Assembly: GCF_003399635.1 (NCBI RefSeq)
Contig: NZ_NBXB01000042.1
Coordinates: 62,001 to 126,000, forward strand
DNA: 64,000 bases
Reading direction: 5' to 3'
Origin: Subtercola boreus
GTDB lineage: Bacteria; Actinomycetota; Actinomycetes; Actinomycetales; Microbacteriaceae
The position numbers were made by a program, and so were the translations under genes. The notes under the pieces were generated by a model that was given only the letters and a program-made list of their open reading frames with translations, was not told the origin of the DNA and did no database searches. Shown here piece after piece: positions 16,790 through 27,916 of this stretch (position 1 is its first letter; each line of letters starts with the position of its first letter).

Positions 16790-17629
16790 GTGATTCCCGA
16801 CACCCTGTCGAATGGGCAGTTCGAAACCGTCTACAACTTCCTGTCACTCGTGATCGCCTCACAGCTGTTCACGGCTGTGTTCCTGCTCATCTCGCTACCG
16901 CGCATCCTCCCCCGCTACCGGCAGGCCATCACGGTCGCGATCATCGTCTGCGGCATCGCCGCGTACCACTACTTCCGCATCTTCGACTCGTTCAAGGGCG
17001 CCTTCGTCACCGACTCGGTGGGCGGTACCGGCACCTACACCCAGGCGGTGGGAGAGGGATTCAACGAGGGCTACCGGTACGTCGACTGGCTGCTCACCGT
17101 TCCGCTTCTGCTCGTGGAACTGATCGCCGTGCTCGCGCTCACCCGCAAGATCCAGTCGAAACTCCTCATCCGCCTGGTTCCCGCCGCGGCCCTGATGATC
17201 GCCCTCGGCTACCCCGGCGAGATCAGCGGCGACAACGGCCTCCGTGGTCTCTTCGGCATCCTGTCGACCATCCCGTTCGCCTACATCCTGTTCGTGCTCT
17301 TCACCCAGCTCAGCAAATCGCTCGTGAACCAGCCCGCCGGGGTGCGGGGAACACTCGGACGCCTCCGCTTCCTGTTGCTGCTGAGCTGGGGCGTGTATCC
17401 GATCGCCTACCTCCTGCCCCTGCTGAACATCGCGGGATCCGATGCGTGGGTGGCCAAGCAGGTCGGCTATTCCGTCGCGGACATCGTGGCCAAGGCGGTC
17501 TATGCGCTGATCATCTTCCATGTCGCGAGGATCAAGTCGTACGATGACGACCACGATTTCGCCGCGGTCGAGACCTCCCGTGACGAGGTCGCCGACGAGC
17601 TCCGCGCACCTCGGGGAACGGCGCGCTGA
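16790..17629 (+). CDS. Proton-pumping microbial rhodopsin (xanthorhodopsin/actinorhodopsin-like)
   Basis: The 279-residue protein has seven helices. Helix C reads RYVDWLLTVPLLLVEL, with the Schiff-base proton acceptor D99, T103 and donor E110 (D-T-E motif), which is the outward proton-pump pattern. K235 in helix G (DIVAKAV) binds retinal. H60 in AYHYFRIFD is the usual histidine partner of the counterion. L107 at the spectral-tuning site predicts green absorption. G156 in helix E (LRGLFG) matches the glycine that opens the carotenoid-antenna window in xanthorhodopsin-type pumps. The GTG start at 16790 follows GGAGG. The crtY gene starts 3 bp downstream and blh overlaps crtY, giving a self-contained retinal operon. 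Confidence 0.95.
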   Translation: MIPDTLSNGQFETVYNFLSLVIASQLFTAVFLLISLPRILPRYRQAITVAIIVCGIAAYHYFRIFDSFKGAFVTDSVGGTGTYTQAVGEGFNEGYRYVDWLLTVPLLLVELIAVLALTRKIQSKLLIRLVPAAALMIALGYPGEISGDNGLRGLFGILSTIPFAYILFVLFTQLSKSLVNQPAGVRGTLGRLRFLLLLSWGVYPIAYLLPLLNIAGSDAWVAKQVGYSVADIVAKAVYALIIFHVARIKSYDDDHDFAAVETSRDEVADELRAPRGTAR

Positions 17630-17632
17630 GCC

Positions 17633-19024
17633 ATGCCGCTCTCCTCGACGACAGTCCGCCTGCCACGAGGGGCTGTCATCGAGGTTCCCGCTTCCCTCCT
17701 CGAGGGGAGTCCCGGGCACGGCGAGGCCCCCACTTCGGTCTACGACGTGGTCATTCTGGGCGCCGGATGCGCGGGCCTGTCCGCCGCGGTGGCGATGCTG
17801 GATGCCGGGTCGACCGGCCCGATTCTGCTCATCGACTCCCGCACCGAGTACCGGGACGACCGCACCTGGTGCTTCTGGGATGTGGAACCGACCCCGTTCA
17901 GTCACCTCGCCCGGAGCCGAATCACCACCTGGGAGGTCCGCGCCCCCGGCGGCAGCGGTTCCCGAGGCAGCGGCTCCCGCAGTAGCGGCTCCAACGGTTC
18001 CCGCGGCAGCGCCTCGCCGGCGGTCTCGGCACGGGCATCCGCTCCAGCGACCGCCTACCTCAGCCTGGCCGCCAACGACTTCTACGGCGCCGCCCTGGAC
18101 CGCCTCGCCGCGTCGGGCACCGTGCGCCTGCTCCTCGGCGAGCCGGCCCTGGGCTGGCTCGAATCCCCCACGGAGGTCACGGTCACGACGGCCTCCCGGC
18201 TCATCCGGGCGAAGCAGCTGGTCGATGCCCGGGGGCTCCGGATGCCCGTGGCGGAGTCGCAGCAACCCGAGCGGCCCGCGCCGCCGGGCGGCATCCGAGC
18301 ACGGAACCGCCGCCGGGAGACCTGGCTGCCCCAGGCGTTCGCCGGCCTGCACATCGTCACCGAGCATCCGGTCTTCGACCCCGGATCGTGCCTCCTGATG
18401 GACTTCACCGTCGACCAGAGGTGCGGGCTGCGATTCATGTACGTCGTTCCGGTGAGTTCGACCGAAGCCCTGGTGGAGCACGTCTTCCTCACCGAGACCA
18501 CCCTCAGCGAGGCCGGGTTCATCGCCGGAATCGACCTGTACCTCGCCCGCGAATTCGGCCTCGAACCGCGCGACTACCGCGTTCTCGCGACCGAGCGGGG
18601 GTGCATCCCGATGACCGACAGCGTCTTCAGGGACCGCCCCTCCCCCCGGGTCACGCTTCTCGGAACCCGGGGCGGGGCGACCCGTCCGAGTACGGGCTAC
18701 ACCTTCCTCCGCATCCAGCGTTCGTGCCGCTCGCTCGCCCAGCGCCTGGTGCGGGGGACGGATGTCGCGGGCCTCGCCGACCCGCCGGCCCGATCCCTGC
18801 TCGACGCGATCTTCCTGCGGTTCCTGGCTGACCATCCCGAGCATGCTCCACTGGTGTTCCATCGCATGTTCGATAGGGTCGAACCGTCTGCGCTGGTGCG
18901 GTTCCTCTCCGAGCAGAGCGATTGGCGAGACAACGCGCGCCTCATCCTCGCATTGCCGAAAGGCCGGTTCCTGGCCGCGGCCGCCGCCGTTCTGCTGGGC
19001 CGGGTGGGCCATGCCCGGCACTGA
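17633..19024 (+). CDS. crtY: Lycopene beta-cyclase (CrtY type)
   Basis: The 463-residue FAD enzyme should cyclise both ends of lycopene to beta-carotene, the precursor of retinal. The dinucleotide motif GAGCAGLS is at residues 43-50, DRTWCFW at 76-82, and ATRPSTGYTF near 345, all CrtY hallmarks. It has an N-terminal extension of about 35 residues and a low-complexity Gly/Ser/Arg/Ala insert (about 106-140), which is unusual. It sits 3 bp after the rhodopsin stop and overlaps blh. Its lycopene must come from the crtE-crtB-crtI genes at 35-39 kb, since none lies in this operon. Confidence 0.9.
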   Translation: MPLSSTTVRLPRGAVIEVPASLLEGSPGHGEAPTSVYDVVILGAGCAGLSAAVAMLDAGSTGPILLIDSRTEYRDDRTWCFWDVEPTPFSHLARSRITTWEVRAPGGSGSRGSGSRSSGSNGSRGSASPAVSARASAPATAYLSLAANDFYGAALDRLAASGTVRLLLGEPALGWLESPTEVTVTTASRLIRAKQLVDARGLRMPVAESQQPERPAPPGGIRARNRRRETWLPQAFAGLHIVTEHPVFDPGSCLLMDFTVDQRCGLRFMYVVPVSSTEALVEHVFLTETTLSEAGFIAGIDLYLAREFGLEPRDYRVLATERGCIPMTDSVFRDRPSPRVTLLGTRGGATRPSTGYTFLRIQRSCRSLAQRLVRGTDVAGLADPPARSLLDAIFLRFLADHPEHAPLVFHRMFDRVEPSALVRFLSEQSDWRDNARLILALPKGRFLAAAAAVLLGRVGHARH

Positions 19025-20210
19025 TATCGCGATCTGGCGTCTGGCCCGACAGCGGCTGTTCCTCCCGGTCACAGTGCTGTTTGTAGGCGTCTCCGTCGTC
19101 TGCCTGGCCGGGGTGCGCATCCCCGAGGCGCTTCAGTACGTGCCGTTCGCCGTAGGGATGGTGGTTCTCGGCCTGCCACACGGAGCACTCGACCACCTCG
19201 TACCCGCCCGACTCGCCTCGCGGCCGGCGACACTCCGCCGCATCGCACCGGTCGTCGCCCTGTACGGCCTGCTCGGAACAGCGGTGCTGGGGCCGTGGTG
19301 GGCTGCCCCCGGGGTCGCCTTCCTCTTCTTCATCGGCCTGACCTGGCTTCACTGGGGCCAGGGAGACCTGTATGTCGAAGGCCAGAGGTTCGGGCATCCG
19401 GGCGGCAGCGAGCGGCCCGCGCGTGCCGGGGCGACCGAACCCGCCGCGCGTGCCGGGGCCACCGCCATGCTTGTGCTGCGGGGCGCGCTGCCGATGGTCG
19501 TGCCCCTCATCGCCTTCCCCCAGGTGTACCTCGCGGTGGCGGCGAGCGCCACGGGCGTCTTCGCTCCAGGCGGCGGGAGTGGAGCCGAGAGCGGCGGCGG
19601 GAGTGGCGGCGGTGGCGGCGGCACCGGGAACGCCACCTTGATCTCGGATGCCGCGGCCGCCCTCACCTCGACCGGGGGCCGCATCGGTCTGGCACTGGGC
19701 GTCGGTGCGCTGATCGCCGCCACGATCATCCTGAACCGCTCCGCGAGGCTGGTGCGGCCGACCGTGGAGACGATCGTGCTCGTGCTGTTCTTCGCCACCG
19801 TGCCGCCGGTGCTCGCCCTAGGCCTCTACTTCTGCCTGTGGCACTCGCTCCGGCACGTGGTGCGGCTCTGCCTTCTCGACCCGGAACTGCGGAGTCCACT
19901 GCGGCAGGCACGTTACGGGCTGGTGTTCTTGCGATTCACCCGGCAGGCCGCGCCGGTGACGCTCATCGCCCTCGTCATCCTGGTGAGTCTCTTCTTCTCG
20001 GTACCGCACGCCGGCACTGATCTGCCGTCTCTGCTCGGGCTGTATCTGGTGCTGATCTCTGCGCGCACAGCTCCGCACGTGGTGATCGTCGCCGTCATGG
20101 ACCGGGTGCAGGCACGTCCGTCGACCCAGGCCCGAGAGTCTCCCGTCTCCGCAGCCGCAATCACGCCCGCACCCGCACCCGCACCGGCACCGGCGCCGGC
20201 GCCGGAATGA
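19011..20210 (+). CDS. blh: Brp/Blh family beta-carotene 15,15'-dioxygenase
   Basis: The protein has 399 residues, is membrane-embedded, and should cleave beta-carotene to two retinals. The conserved iron-binding histidines are visible: H57 and H62 in LPHGALDH, H114 in WLHWGQGD, and H278 and H282 in WHSLRH. A glycine-rich loop (186-205) and a C-terminal Pro-Ala run from a hexanucleotide repeat are extra. I chose ATG 19011, which overlaps the crtY end by 14 bp, because the long open frame before it is antisense-like shadow of crtY. It is the last gene of the rhodopsin operon. Confidence 0.88.
   Translation: MPGTDIAIWRLARQRLFLPVTVLFVGVSVVCLAGVRIPEALQYVPFAVGMVVLGLPHGALDHLVPARLASRPATLRRIAPVVALYGLLGTAVLGPWWAAPGVAFLFFIGLTWLHWGQGDLYVEGQRFGHPGGSERPARAGATEPAARAGATAMLVLRGALPMVVPLIAFPQVYLAVAASATGVFAPGGGSGAESGGGSGGGGGGTGNATLISDAAAALTSTGGRIGLALGVGALIAATIILNRSARLVRPTVETIVLVLFFATVPPVLALGLYFCLWHSLRHVVRLCLLDPELRSPLRQARYGLVFLRFTRQAAPVTLIALVILVSLFFSVPHAGTDLPSLLGLYLVLISARTAPHVVIVAVMDRVQARPSTQARESPVSAAAITPAPAPAPAPAPAPE
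20165..20207 (+). repeat. Hexanucleotide repeat in the 3' end of blh
   Basis: About seven units of CCCGCA/CCGGCA/CCGGCG encode a terminal Pro-Ala run. The run lies after the last membrane helix, so its length could vary without harm. It is a candidate slippage site. Confidence 0.7.
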
Positions 20211-20278
20211 GCATCCTGGATGACGGCGTGTGACGGACGCAGGGCACTGGCCCTGACCCAGCCGGTAGCGTTTGAGGG

Positions 20279-22465
20279 GTGTCTGCCACCATCGAGAACC
20301 TGCTCAGCGAGAACCGTCTCTACCCGCCGTCACCGGTCTTCGTAGCTGCGGCGAACGTCACGGCCGACGAGTACGACCGCGCAGCCGCCGACCCCGTGGC
20401 CTACTGGGAACGGCAGGCCGACCGGCTGGACTGGGCCGAGCGCTGGCACACCGCCCACACGTGGAAGCCGGCCCGACCGCTGACCCGGGCCGAGGCTGCT
20501 GCGCAGGAGGGCGTCACGCTGCCCGACCCGGGCGTCGCCGCCCCCCCGGCCGCCCCCGGCACCGCCGACCCCGCGGCCGCCGCCGACACCGCAGCCGCCG
20601 CCTTCACCGGGCTCGACGACGACGGGCGGCCGCTCCTCAGCATCCCCGAGGCCGCCTGGTTCGTCGGCGGCCGCCTCAACGTCGCCGTCAACTGCGTCGA
20701 CCGCCATGTCGACGCCGGCCGCGGCGACGTCGTCGCCATCACCTTCGAGGGCGAACCGGGCGACCGCGAGCAGATCACCTACGCCGACCTGCAGCGCCGG
20801 GTCGCGCAGGCCGCGAACGCCCTCGAGGCGCTGGGGATCGTCGCCGGCGACCGGGTCGTGGTGTACCTGCCGGTGATCCCCGAGACCATCGTCATCACGC
20901 TCGCGATCGCCCGGATCGGCGCGATCCACTCCCTCGTCTTCGGCGGGTTCTCGGCCGAGGCGCTGAAGTTCCGCGTCGAGGACACCGGTGCGAAACTGCT
21001 GGTCACGAGCGACGGCCAGTTCCGCCGCGGCAAGGCGGTCGCGGTCAAGGCGAACGCCGACGAGGCCGTGAGCGGCCCCGTCGTTGCCGGCGGAGCGAAC
21101 ACGATCGAGCACGTGCTGGTCGTGCGCCGAACCGGCGACCTCACGCCCGACATCCCGTGGACGCCGGGGCGCGACGTGTGGTTCCACGACGCGATCGCCG
21201 ATGTGCCCGACACGCACGAGGCGCAGTACTTCGACTCCGAGCATCCGCTGTTCATCATCTACACCAGCGGAACCACCGGCAAGCCGAAGGGCGTCGTGCA
21301 CACCAGCGGCGGCTACCTCACGCAGGCCAGCTGGAGCCACGCCGCCATCTTCGACGCCAAACCGACCGACGTCTACTGGTGCACCGCCGACCTCGCCTGG
21401 GTCACGGCGCACACCTACGTGCTCTACGGCCCGTTTTCGAACGGCGCCACCAGCGTGATCTACGAGGGCACACCGAACACCCCGCACACCGGGCGCCACT
21501 TCGAGATCATCGAACGCTACGGCGTCACCACGTACTACACCGCTCCGACACTCATCCGCACGTTCATGACATGGTTTCCGGATGGCCTGCCTGCCTCCTT
21601 CGATCTCTCGACGCTGCGCCTGCTCGGCACGGTCGGCGAGGCGATCAACCCCGAGGCGTGGGTGTGGTTCCACGCTGAACTCGGCCGCGGACGGGCGCCC
21701 ATCGTCGACACCTGGTGGCAGTCGGAGACCGGGTCCGCCATCATCGCGCCCCTCCCCGGCGTCACGGTGCTGAAGCCAGGCTCGGCAACGTTCTCGCTAC
21801 CGGGGCTCCGCGCGCTGATCGTCGACGAAGAGGGCGTGCAGGTGCCCAACGGCTCCGGCGGGTACCTCGTGATCGACGGAACCTGGCCCTCGATGGCGCG
21901 TGGCGTCTGGGGCAACCCCGGCCGCTTCCGGGACTCGTACTGGAAGAAGTACGCCACCCGGGGCTACTTCTTCGCAGGCGACGGAGCGAAATACGATGCA
22001 GACGGTTACATCTGGCTGCTCGGACGCGTCGACGACGTGATCAACGTCTCCGGCCACCGCCTCTCGACCATCGAGATCGAGTCGGCGCTGGTGTCGCATC
22101 CGGCCGTCGGCGAGGCCGGCGTCGTGGGGGTGACAGACCCGGTGACGGGCGAGGCGATCGCGGCGTTCGTGATCCCGTCGCGCGATGTGTCGGTTCAGGA
22201 TGCCGCGGACCCCGCTTTCTGGGCAGACGTCGAACGCGAACTGGGGTCGCTGCTGCGCGCCCATGTCTCGCACGAGATCGGCCCCATCGCGAAGCCGCGG
22301 GACCTCGTGGTGGTGCCGGACCTCCCCAAGACCCGCTCGGGCAAGATCATGCGCCGCCTGCTCGGCGACCTCGTCGACGGCCGCCCCCTCGGCGACACCA
22401 CCTCGCTGCAGGACGAGTGCGTGCCCACCCGCATCGCGGCCATCCTGGCGGCCCGCCGCGGCTGA
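20279..22465 (+). CDS. acs: Acetyl-CoA synthetase (AMP-forming)
   Basis: The protein has 728 residues and activates acetate to acetyl-CoA via acetyl-AMP. The ATP loop YTSGTTGKPKG, the WWQSETG block and the C-terminal TRSGKIMRR with the regulatory/catalytic lysine are intact. It is longer than the usual 650 residues. An Ala/Pro-rich insert at about 64-122 separates the N-terminal lid from WFVGGRLNVAVNCVDRHV. The GTG start at 20279 fits the conserved opening. The gene is monocistronic, with the palindromic element at 22532 downstream. Confidence 0.92.
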   Translation: MSATIENLLSENRLYPPSPVFVAAANVTADEYDRAAADPVAYWERQADRLDWAERWHTAHTWKPARPLTRAEAAAQEGVTLPDPGVAAPPAAPGTADPAAAADTAAAAFTGLDDDGRPLLSIPEAAWFVGGRLNVAVNCVDRHVDAGRGDVVAITFEGEPGDREQITYADLQRRVAQAANALEALGIVAGDRVVVYLPVIPETIVITLAIARIGAIHSLVFGGFSAEALKFRVEDTGAKLLVTSDGQFRRGKAVAVKANADEAVSGPVVAGGANTIEHVLVVRRTGDLTPDIPWTPGRDVWFHDAIADVPDTHEAQYFDSEHPLFIIYTSGTTGKPKGVVHTSGGYLTQASWSHAAIFDAKPTDVYWCTADLAWVTAHTYVLYGPFSNGATSVIYEGTPNTPHTGRHFEIIERYGVTTYYTAPTLIRTFMTWFPDGLPASFDLSTLRLLGTVGEAINPEAWVWFHAELGRGRAPIVDTWWQSETGSAIIAPLPGVTVLKPGSATFSLPGLRALIVDEEGVQVPNGSGGYLVIDGTWPSMARGVWGNPGRFRDSYWKKYATRGYFFAGDGAKYDADGYIWLLGRVDDVINVSGHRLSTIEIESALVSHPAVGEAGVVGVTDPVTGEAIAAFVIPSRDVSVQDAADPAFWADVERELGSLLRAHVSHEIGPIAKPRDLVVVPDLPKTRSGKIMRRLLGDLVDGRPLGDTTSLQDECVPTRIAAILAARRG

Positions 22466-22531
22466 CGCCTCGCGTCGCCCGTCCCGCGCCCACCCACCCG
22501 CGCCCGCCCGCCCGCGCCCCAACCCGCCCGC

Positions 22532-22587
22532 CGAGAGGACGCAATCTGCGACAGAACGTCGCGGAAACCGCATCTTGCGTCCTCTCG
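22532..22587. repeat. Palindromic repeat element A, copy 1
   Basis: The perfect 13-bp arms CGAGAGGACGCAA (22532-22544) and TTGCGTCCTCTCG (22575-22587) enclose a second hairpin, GCGAC-AGAAC-GTCGC (22548-22562). The same plan recurs at 40566-40618: GAGAGGACGC arms, an inner hairpin with 5-bp stem and 5-nt loop, then 14 nt to the right arm. It lies between the convergent acs and clpB genes. There is no T-run. Confidence 0.75.
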
Positions 22588-22654
22588 AAGCGCAGCGCAC
22601 GGGAGGTGGCGCGGGCGGGGCTGCGGCGCGGAGCGCGCGCGGAGCGCGCGCGGG

Positions 22655-24820
<2,166 letters not shown>

Positions 24821-24862
24821 CCGGGGGAAACCTTTCGTTCGTGCTCTGTGTCGACCAATAAA

Positions 24863-24883
24863 CTTGAGTCGACTTAGCTCAAG
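24863..24883. promoter_or_regulatory. HAIR operator (HspR site) upstream of clpB
   Basis: CTTGAGT-N7-GCTCAAG matches the HspR-associated inverted repeat CTTGAGT-N7-ACTCAAG with one mismatch. It ends 43 bp before the clpB start. hspR itself is in the window at 27469. Confidence 0.88.
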
Positions 24884-24958
24884 TTTACCCGAGAAGATGC
24901 TCCAGCGCCACTGGTTCGCCTCCGGTCATCCCCTTCACAGCCGGATCGACCTAGAGTA

Positions 24959-26515
24959 TTGACAGTGAAGAGTATTTTGAGGCGTGAGTTGGGTTCCCCC
25001 CTGCTCCTCGGACTGGTGGGGTCCCTCTTCATCGCGCTCGGATCCCTGGCCGTCGGTTGGCTCGGGCCGGGGTCGAACGTGCGGGGCTGGCCGATCATCC
25101 AGAGCCTGCGGGGCAACGACCTGCTCGTGCACATCTCGACGTTCGTGGTCATCGGCGCGGGGCTCCTGCTCGTGATCGCGTGGCTGAAGCTCGGCTCGGC
25201 CATGCGCCGGAATCCCGCGGATGCCCTCAAGCGCGTCGTCGTCACCAGTGTCGTCTGGGCGCTGCCGCTCGCCGTGGCGGTGCCACTGTATTCCCGCGAC
25301 CTGTTCGCCTACGTGGGCCAGGGGCGGCTGATGGCCGGCGGATTCAACCCCTACGTCGACGGCATCTCGGCCATCCAGGGCTGGTTCAACATCGGCGTCG
25401 ACCCCATGTGGGCGAACGCGAAGACGCCCTACGGCCCGGTCTACCTCGCGATCGAGGAGGCGACAGTGACGATTTCCGGCAACTCGCCGATCGTCGCGGT
25501 CGCTCTCTTCCGGCTCATCGCCATCGTGAGCGCCCTCGCCATCGCGTTCTACGCCTACCGGCTCGCACGCATGCGCCAGATCGACCCGGGCAAGGTGCTC
25601 TGGCTGGTGCTCGCGAGCCCCGTGGTCATGTTCAACTTCGTGGTCGCCGGCCACAATGACGCGCTGATGCTCGCGCTGCTGATCGCGGGCATGTACCACG
25701 CGCTCCGGCGGCATCCGATCATCGCGATCCTGCTGGTCACCGCCTCGGTCGGGGTGAAGCCGATCGCCGTGCTCGCCCTGCCGATCATCGGCATCATCTG
25801 GGCCGGCCAGAACCGCACCCTTCGCAGCACCGTCAAGTACTGGGTGGTCACCGTCGTGATCTCGGGCGCCGTGCTCGGCGCGCTCGGCTTCGCCCTGGGC
25901 ATTGGCTTCGGCTGGGTACTGACGCTGGCGACCCCCGGATCCGTGTCGCACTGGTACGCACCCGTCAACATCCTCGCGATCTCCGTCGGCGGTGCGTTCG
26001 GCGCGTTCGGCCTCGACGGCGAGATGCCCGCCAACATCGTGAAGTTCGTGGCCATCGGGGCGATGGTCGTCGTCGTGGCCTGGGTGATGCTGACCAAACG
26101 CAACCTCGATCCGCTCATGCGCCTTGCGCTTGCGTTCACGGCCACGGTCATCCTGTCGCCGGTCATTCACCCCTGGTACGCGGCGTGGTGCATCATTCTG
26201 TTCGCGATCGTGGGCATCCGAGAGGGGCTGGCCACGCATCTGGCCGTTTCTGCGTCGATCTTCTTCGCTTGTGTGAGCATCGCCGAGGGCATGGACATCT
26301 CGGATGCCGTGCAGGGGGACATCCTGGGCTACGTGATCCGCACGGTGTTCATCACGGGCGGCGGGATCGCGCTGATCATCGCGTACTGCATCCACGAGGA
26401 GTTGTCGGTGAAGCTGATCGTGCAGCGCATCCGGTCATACCGCGAGCGGCGCACGATCGAGAAACTGCACCGCGCCGCGGGCGGCGGATCGGTGAAGCCC
26501 CGCACCTCGGTCTGA
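24959..26515 (+). CDS. mptB: Polyprenol-phosphomannose-dependent alpha-1,6-mannosyltransferase (MptB-like)
   Basis: The 518-residue integral membrane GT-C type glycosyltransferase has about 12 helices. A periplasmic-loop motif YSRDLFAYVGQGRLMAGGFNPY near the N-terminus, KTPYGPVYLAIE, and the HPWYAAWC motif late in the protein are typical of the MptA/MptB group, which builds mannan cores of lipoglycans in actinobacteria. The start is TTG 24959 or GTG 24965; the ribosome site is weak. It shares the clpB intergenic region. Confidence 0.8.
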   Translation: MTVKSILRRELGSPLLLGLVGSLFIALGSLAVGWLGPGSNVRGWPIIQSLRGNDLLVHISTFVVIGAGLLLVIAWLKLGSAMRRNPADALKRVVVTSVVWALPLAVAVPLYSRDLFAYVGQGRLMAGGFNPYVDGISAIQGWFNIGVDPMWANAKTPYGPVYLAIEEATVTISGNSPIVAVALFRLIAIVSALAIAFYAYRLARMRQIDPGKVLWLVLASPVVMFNFVVAGHNDALMLALLIAGMYHALRRHPIIAILLVTASVGVKPIAVLALPIIGIIWAGQNRTLRSTVKYWVVTVVISGAVLGALGFALGIGFGWVLTLATPGSVSHWYAPVNILAISVGGAFGAFGLDGEMPANIVKFVAIGAMVVVVAWVMLTKRNLDPLMRLALAFTATVILSPVIHPWYAAWCIILFAIVGIREGLATHLAVSASIFFACVSIAEGMDISDAVQGDILGYVIRTVFITGGGIALIIAYCIHEELSVKLIVQRIRSYRERRTIEKLHRAAGGGSVKPRTSV

Positions 26516-26534
26516 GGCTGAAAGTCGCGGGAAG

Positions 26535-27416
26535 CTACAGCCCGAGCTTCGCGACCCAGTAGGCCAGGAACGCAGCCCCCGCCTCGTCGTGGATCAACTC
26601 CCCCTCGACGATCACCCGGTACGGCTTCTCGAGGATCCCGTCGGCCGGCCGCACATCCACGTGTGCCACCTCGTACCCGGCAGCATGCAGGTAGTCGGCC
26701 ATCTTGTAGTCGCTCCGCGAGTCGCCCACCGAGCGCCAGACGCGCGGCAGGTGGCCCTGCTCCTCGAAGAACAAGACCGCCCGCTCGGCACCCCGGTCCT
26801 TGTCGAGCGTGACGGATTCCACATCGGTCGAGATGATCGTGGGGTCGAGGCGGAACGGGATGTCGCCCGCCGCGTTCGGCGTTTCACGCTCGCCGTAGCG
26901 CGCACCGAGCCCCCGCTCGATGAGCGCGGCGTAGGCGACCTCGTTGTACTGCAGCTGCAGCGGGCGATACTCGTCGGCTGTCAGCTCCGTCTTCTGCTCG
27001 ACCGACACCATCGCGAGCTTGCCCTCATCGAAGAACATCGACTCGCTGAACCGCTCCTCGACGAGCGAGCGGATGTGCGACCGGAACTCCTCCGGCAGCG
27101 CCACCGTCGCATCGAGCTCGACCGGCAGCGGGCCCTCGGCTCCCATCGCGAACCATACCGCACCCTTTTCGCACACCACGAACATCCGCCCCCCGCCGGC
27201 GAGCGCGTCATCCAGCCCTGCGGCCCGGAGCGGTGCGACGACCTCCTCGAGCACAAAGTCGGCGGAGCGGCCGGTGATGAACGCGATCGGGATCCCCGCG
27301 GCCGTCAGCTTCACCAGGTCGGTGAGGATGCTCGGGATGGCGACCGACCGGGTGACCGGCGACGCAATCGGTCCGTCGATGTCGAGCAGCAGACCGAGCG
27401 CAGGGGTGTTCGTCAT
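26535..27416 (-). CDS. HAD-superfamily phosphatase
   Basis: The 293-residue protein has the HAD nucleophile motif LLDIDGPIA near the N-terminus, FITGRSADFV as motif II, and GDSRSDYKMADY as motif III, with a large cap between. It resembles sugar-phosphate phosphatases of the Cof/SPP type. The substrate is unknown. ATG 27416 is preceded by GGGG; an upstream start at 27455 is less likely. It lies 52 bp after hspR on the same strand, so read-through from the heat-shock operon is possible. Confidence 0.75.
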   Translation of the reverse strand: MTNTPALGLLLDIDGPIASPVTRSVAIPSILTDLVKLTAAGIPIAFITGRSADFVLEEVVAPLRAAGLDDALAGGGRMFVVCEKGAVWFAMGAEGPLPVELDATVALPEEFRSHIRSLVEERFSESMFFDEGKLAMVSVEQKTELTADEYRPLQLQYNEVAYAALIERGLGARYGERETPNAAGDIPFRLDPTIISTDVESVTLDKDRGAERAVLFFEEQGHLPRVWRSVGDSRSDYKMADYLHAAGYEVAHVDVRPADGILEKPYRVIVEGELIHDEAGAAFLAYWVAKLGL

Positions 27417-27468
27417 CCCCCCATTGTCGCAAAGTTCACGAGCCCGCCGATCCACTGGCCCCCGATCG

Positions 27469-27885
27469 TCAGGGGCGCCAGACCATGATCTCGGTGCGGC
27501 GCTGGCTCCGCGTGCCGTTCTTCAGCGACACGATCTCACCCTCGGTGCCGGCCGCGAACACACGCCGGCCGGGGCGATTCAGCAGCTCATCCGCGAGCGC
27601 CGATTCGAGCTCGCGCACGCGGCGGGCGAGTTCCTGATTGATGTTCTCCAGCTCCAGGATGCGCCGGATGCCCTCGAGGGTGATGCCCTCGGAGCCGAGC
27701 CGCGCGATCTCGCGCAACTGCATCACGTCGCGGAGGGAGTATCGGCGGGACTTCCCCGCGGTGCGGCTCGGGCTGACAAGGCCCAGCCGGTCGTACTGCC
27801 GGAGGGTCTGCGGGTGCATCTCGGCGAGTTCGGCGGCCACGGCGATCGCGAAGAGCGGCGCGTTCTCGTCAACGGGTTGCTGCAC
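27469..27885 (-). CDS. hspR: Heat-shock repressor HspR (MerR family)
   Basis: The 138-residue MerR-type regulator has the helix-turn-helix FAIAVAAELAEMHPQTLRQYDRLGLVSPSR, then SRRYSLRDV and a coiled coil (about 75-100). HspR binds HAIR sites together with DnaK. It is the last gene of the dnaK-grpE-dnaJ-hspR operon, the standard actinobacterial order, and three HAIR-like sites lie in the window. A strong hairpin separates it from dnaJ. Confidence 0.92.
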   Translation of the reverse strand: MQQPVDENAPLFAIAVAAELAEMHPQTLRQYDRLGLVSPSRTAGKSRRYSLRDVMQLREIARLGSEGITLEGIRRILELENINQELARRVRELESALADELLNRPGRRVFAAGTEGEIVSLKNGTRSQRRTEIMVWRP

Positions 27886-27916
27886 CGGGTCTCCCTTCGT
27901 CGTGGTCGGTGTGGTG

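Noticed and set aside
16735-17547. Plus-strand frame overlapping the rhodopsin in another phase
   Set aside because: Pro/Arg/His-rich translation with no motif; the rhodopsin frame is unambiguous.
24959-24964. TTGACA as a -35 promoter box
   Set aside because: It coincides with the mptB start codons and has no -10 box at the right distance downstream.
24935-26395. Long minus-strand frame opposite mptB
   Set aside because: It is antisense to a clear membrane-protein gene, with the His/Arg/Asp-rich composition typical of shadow frames in GC-rich DNA.
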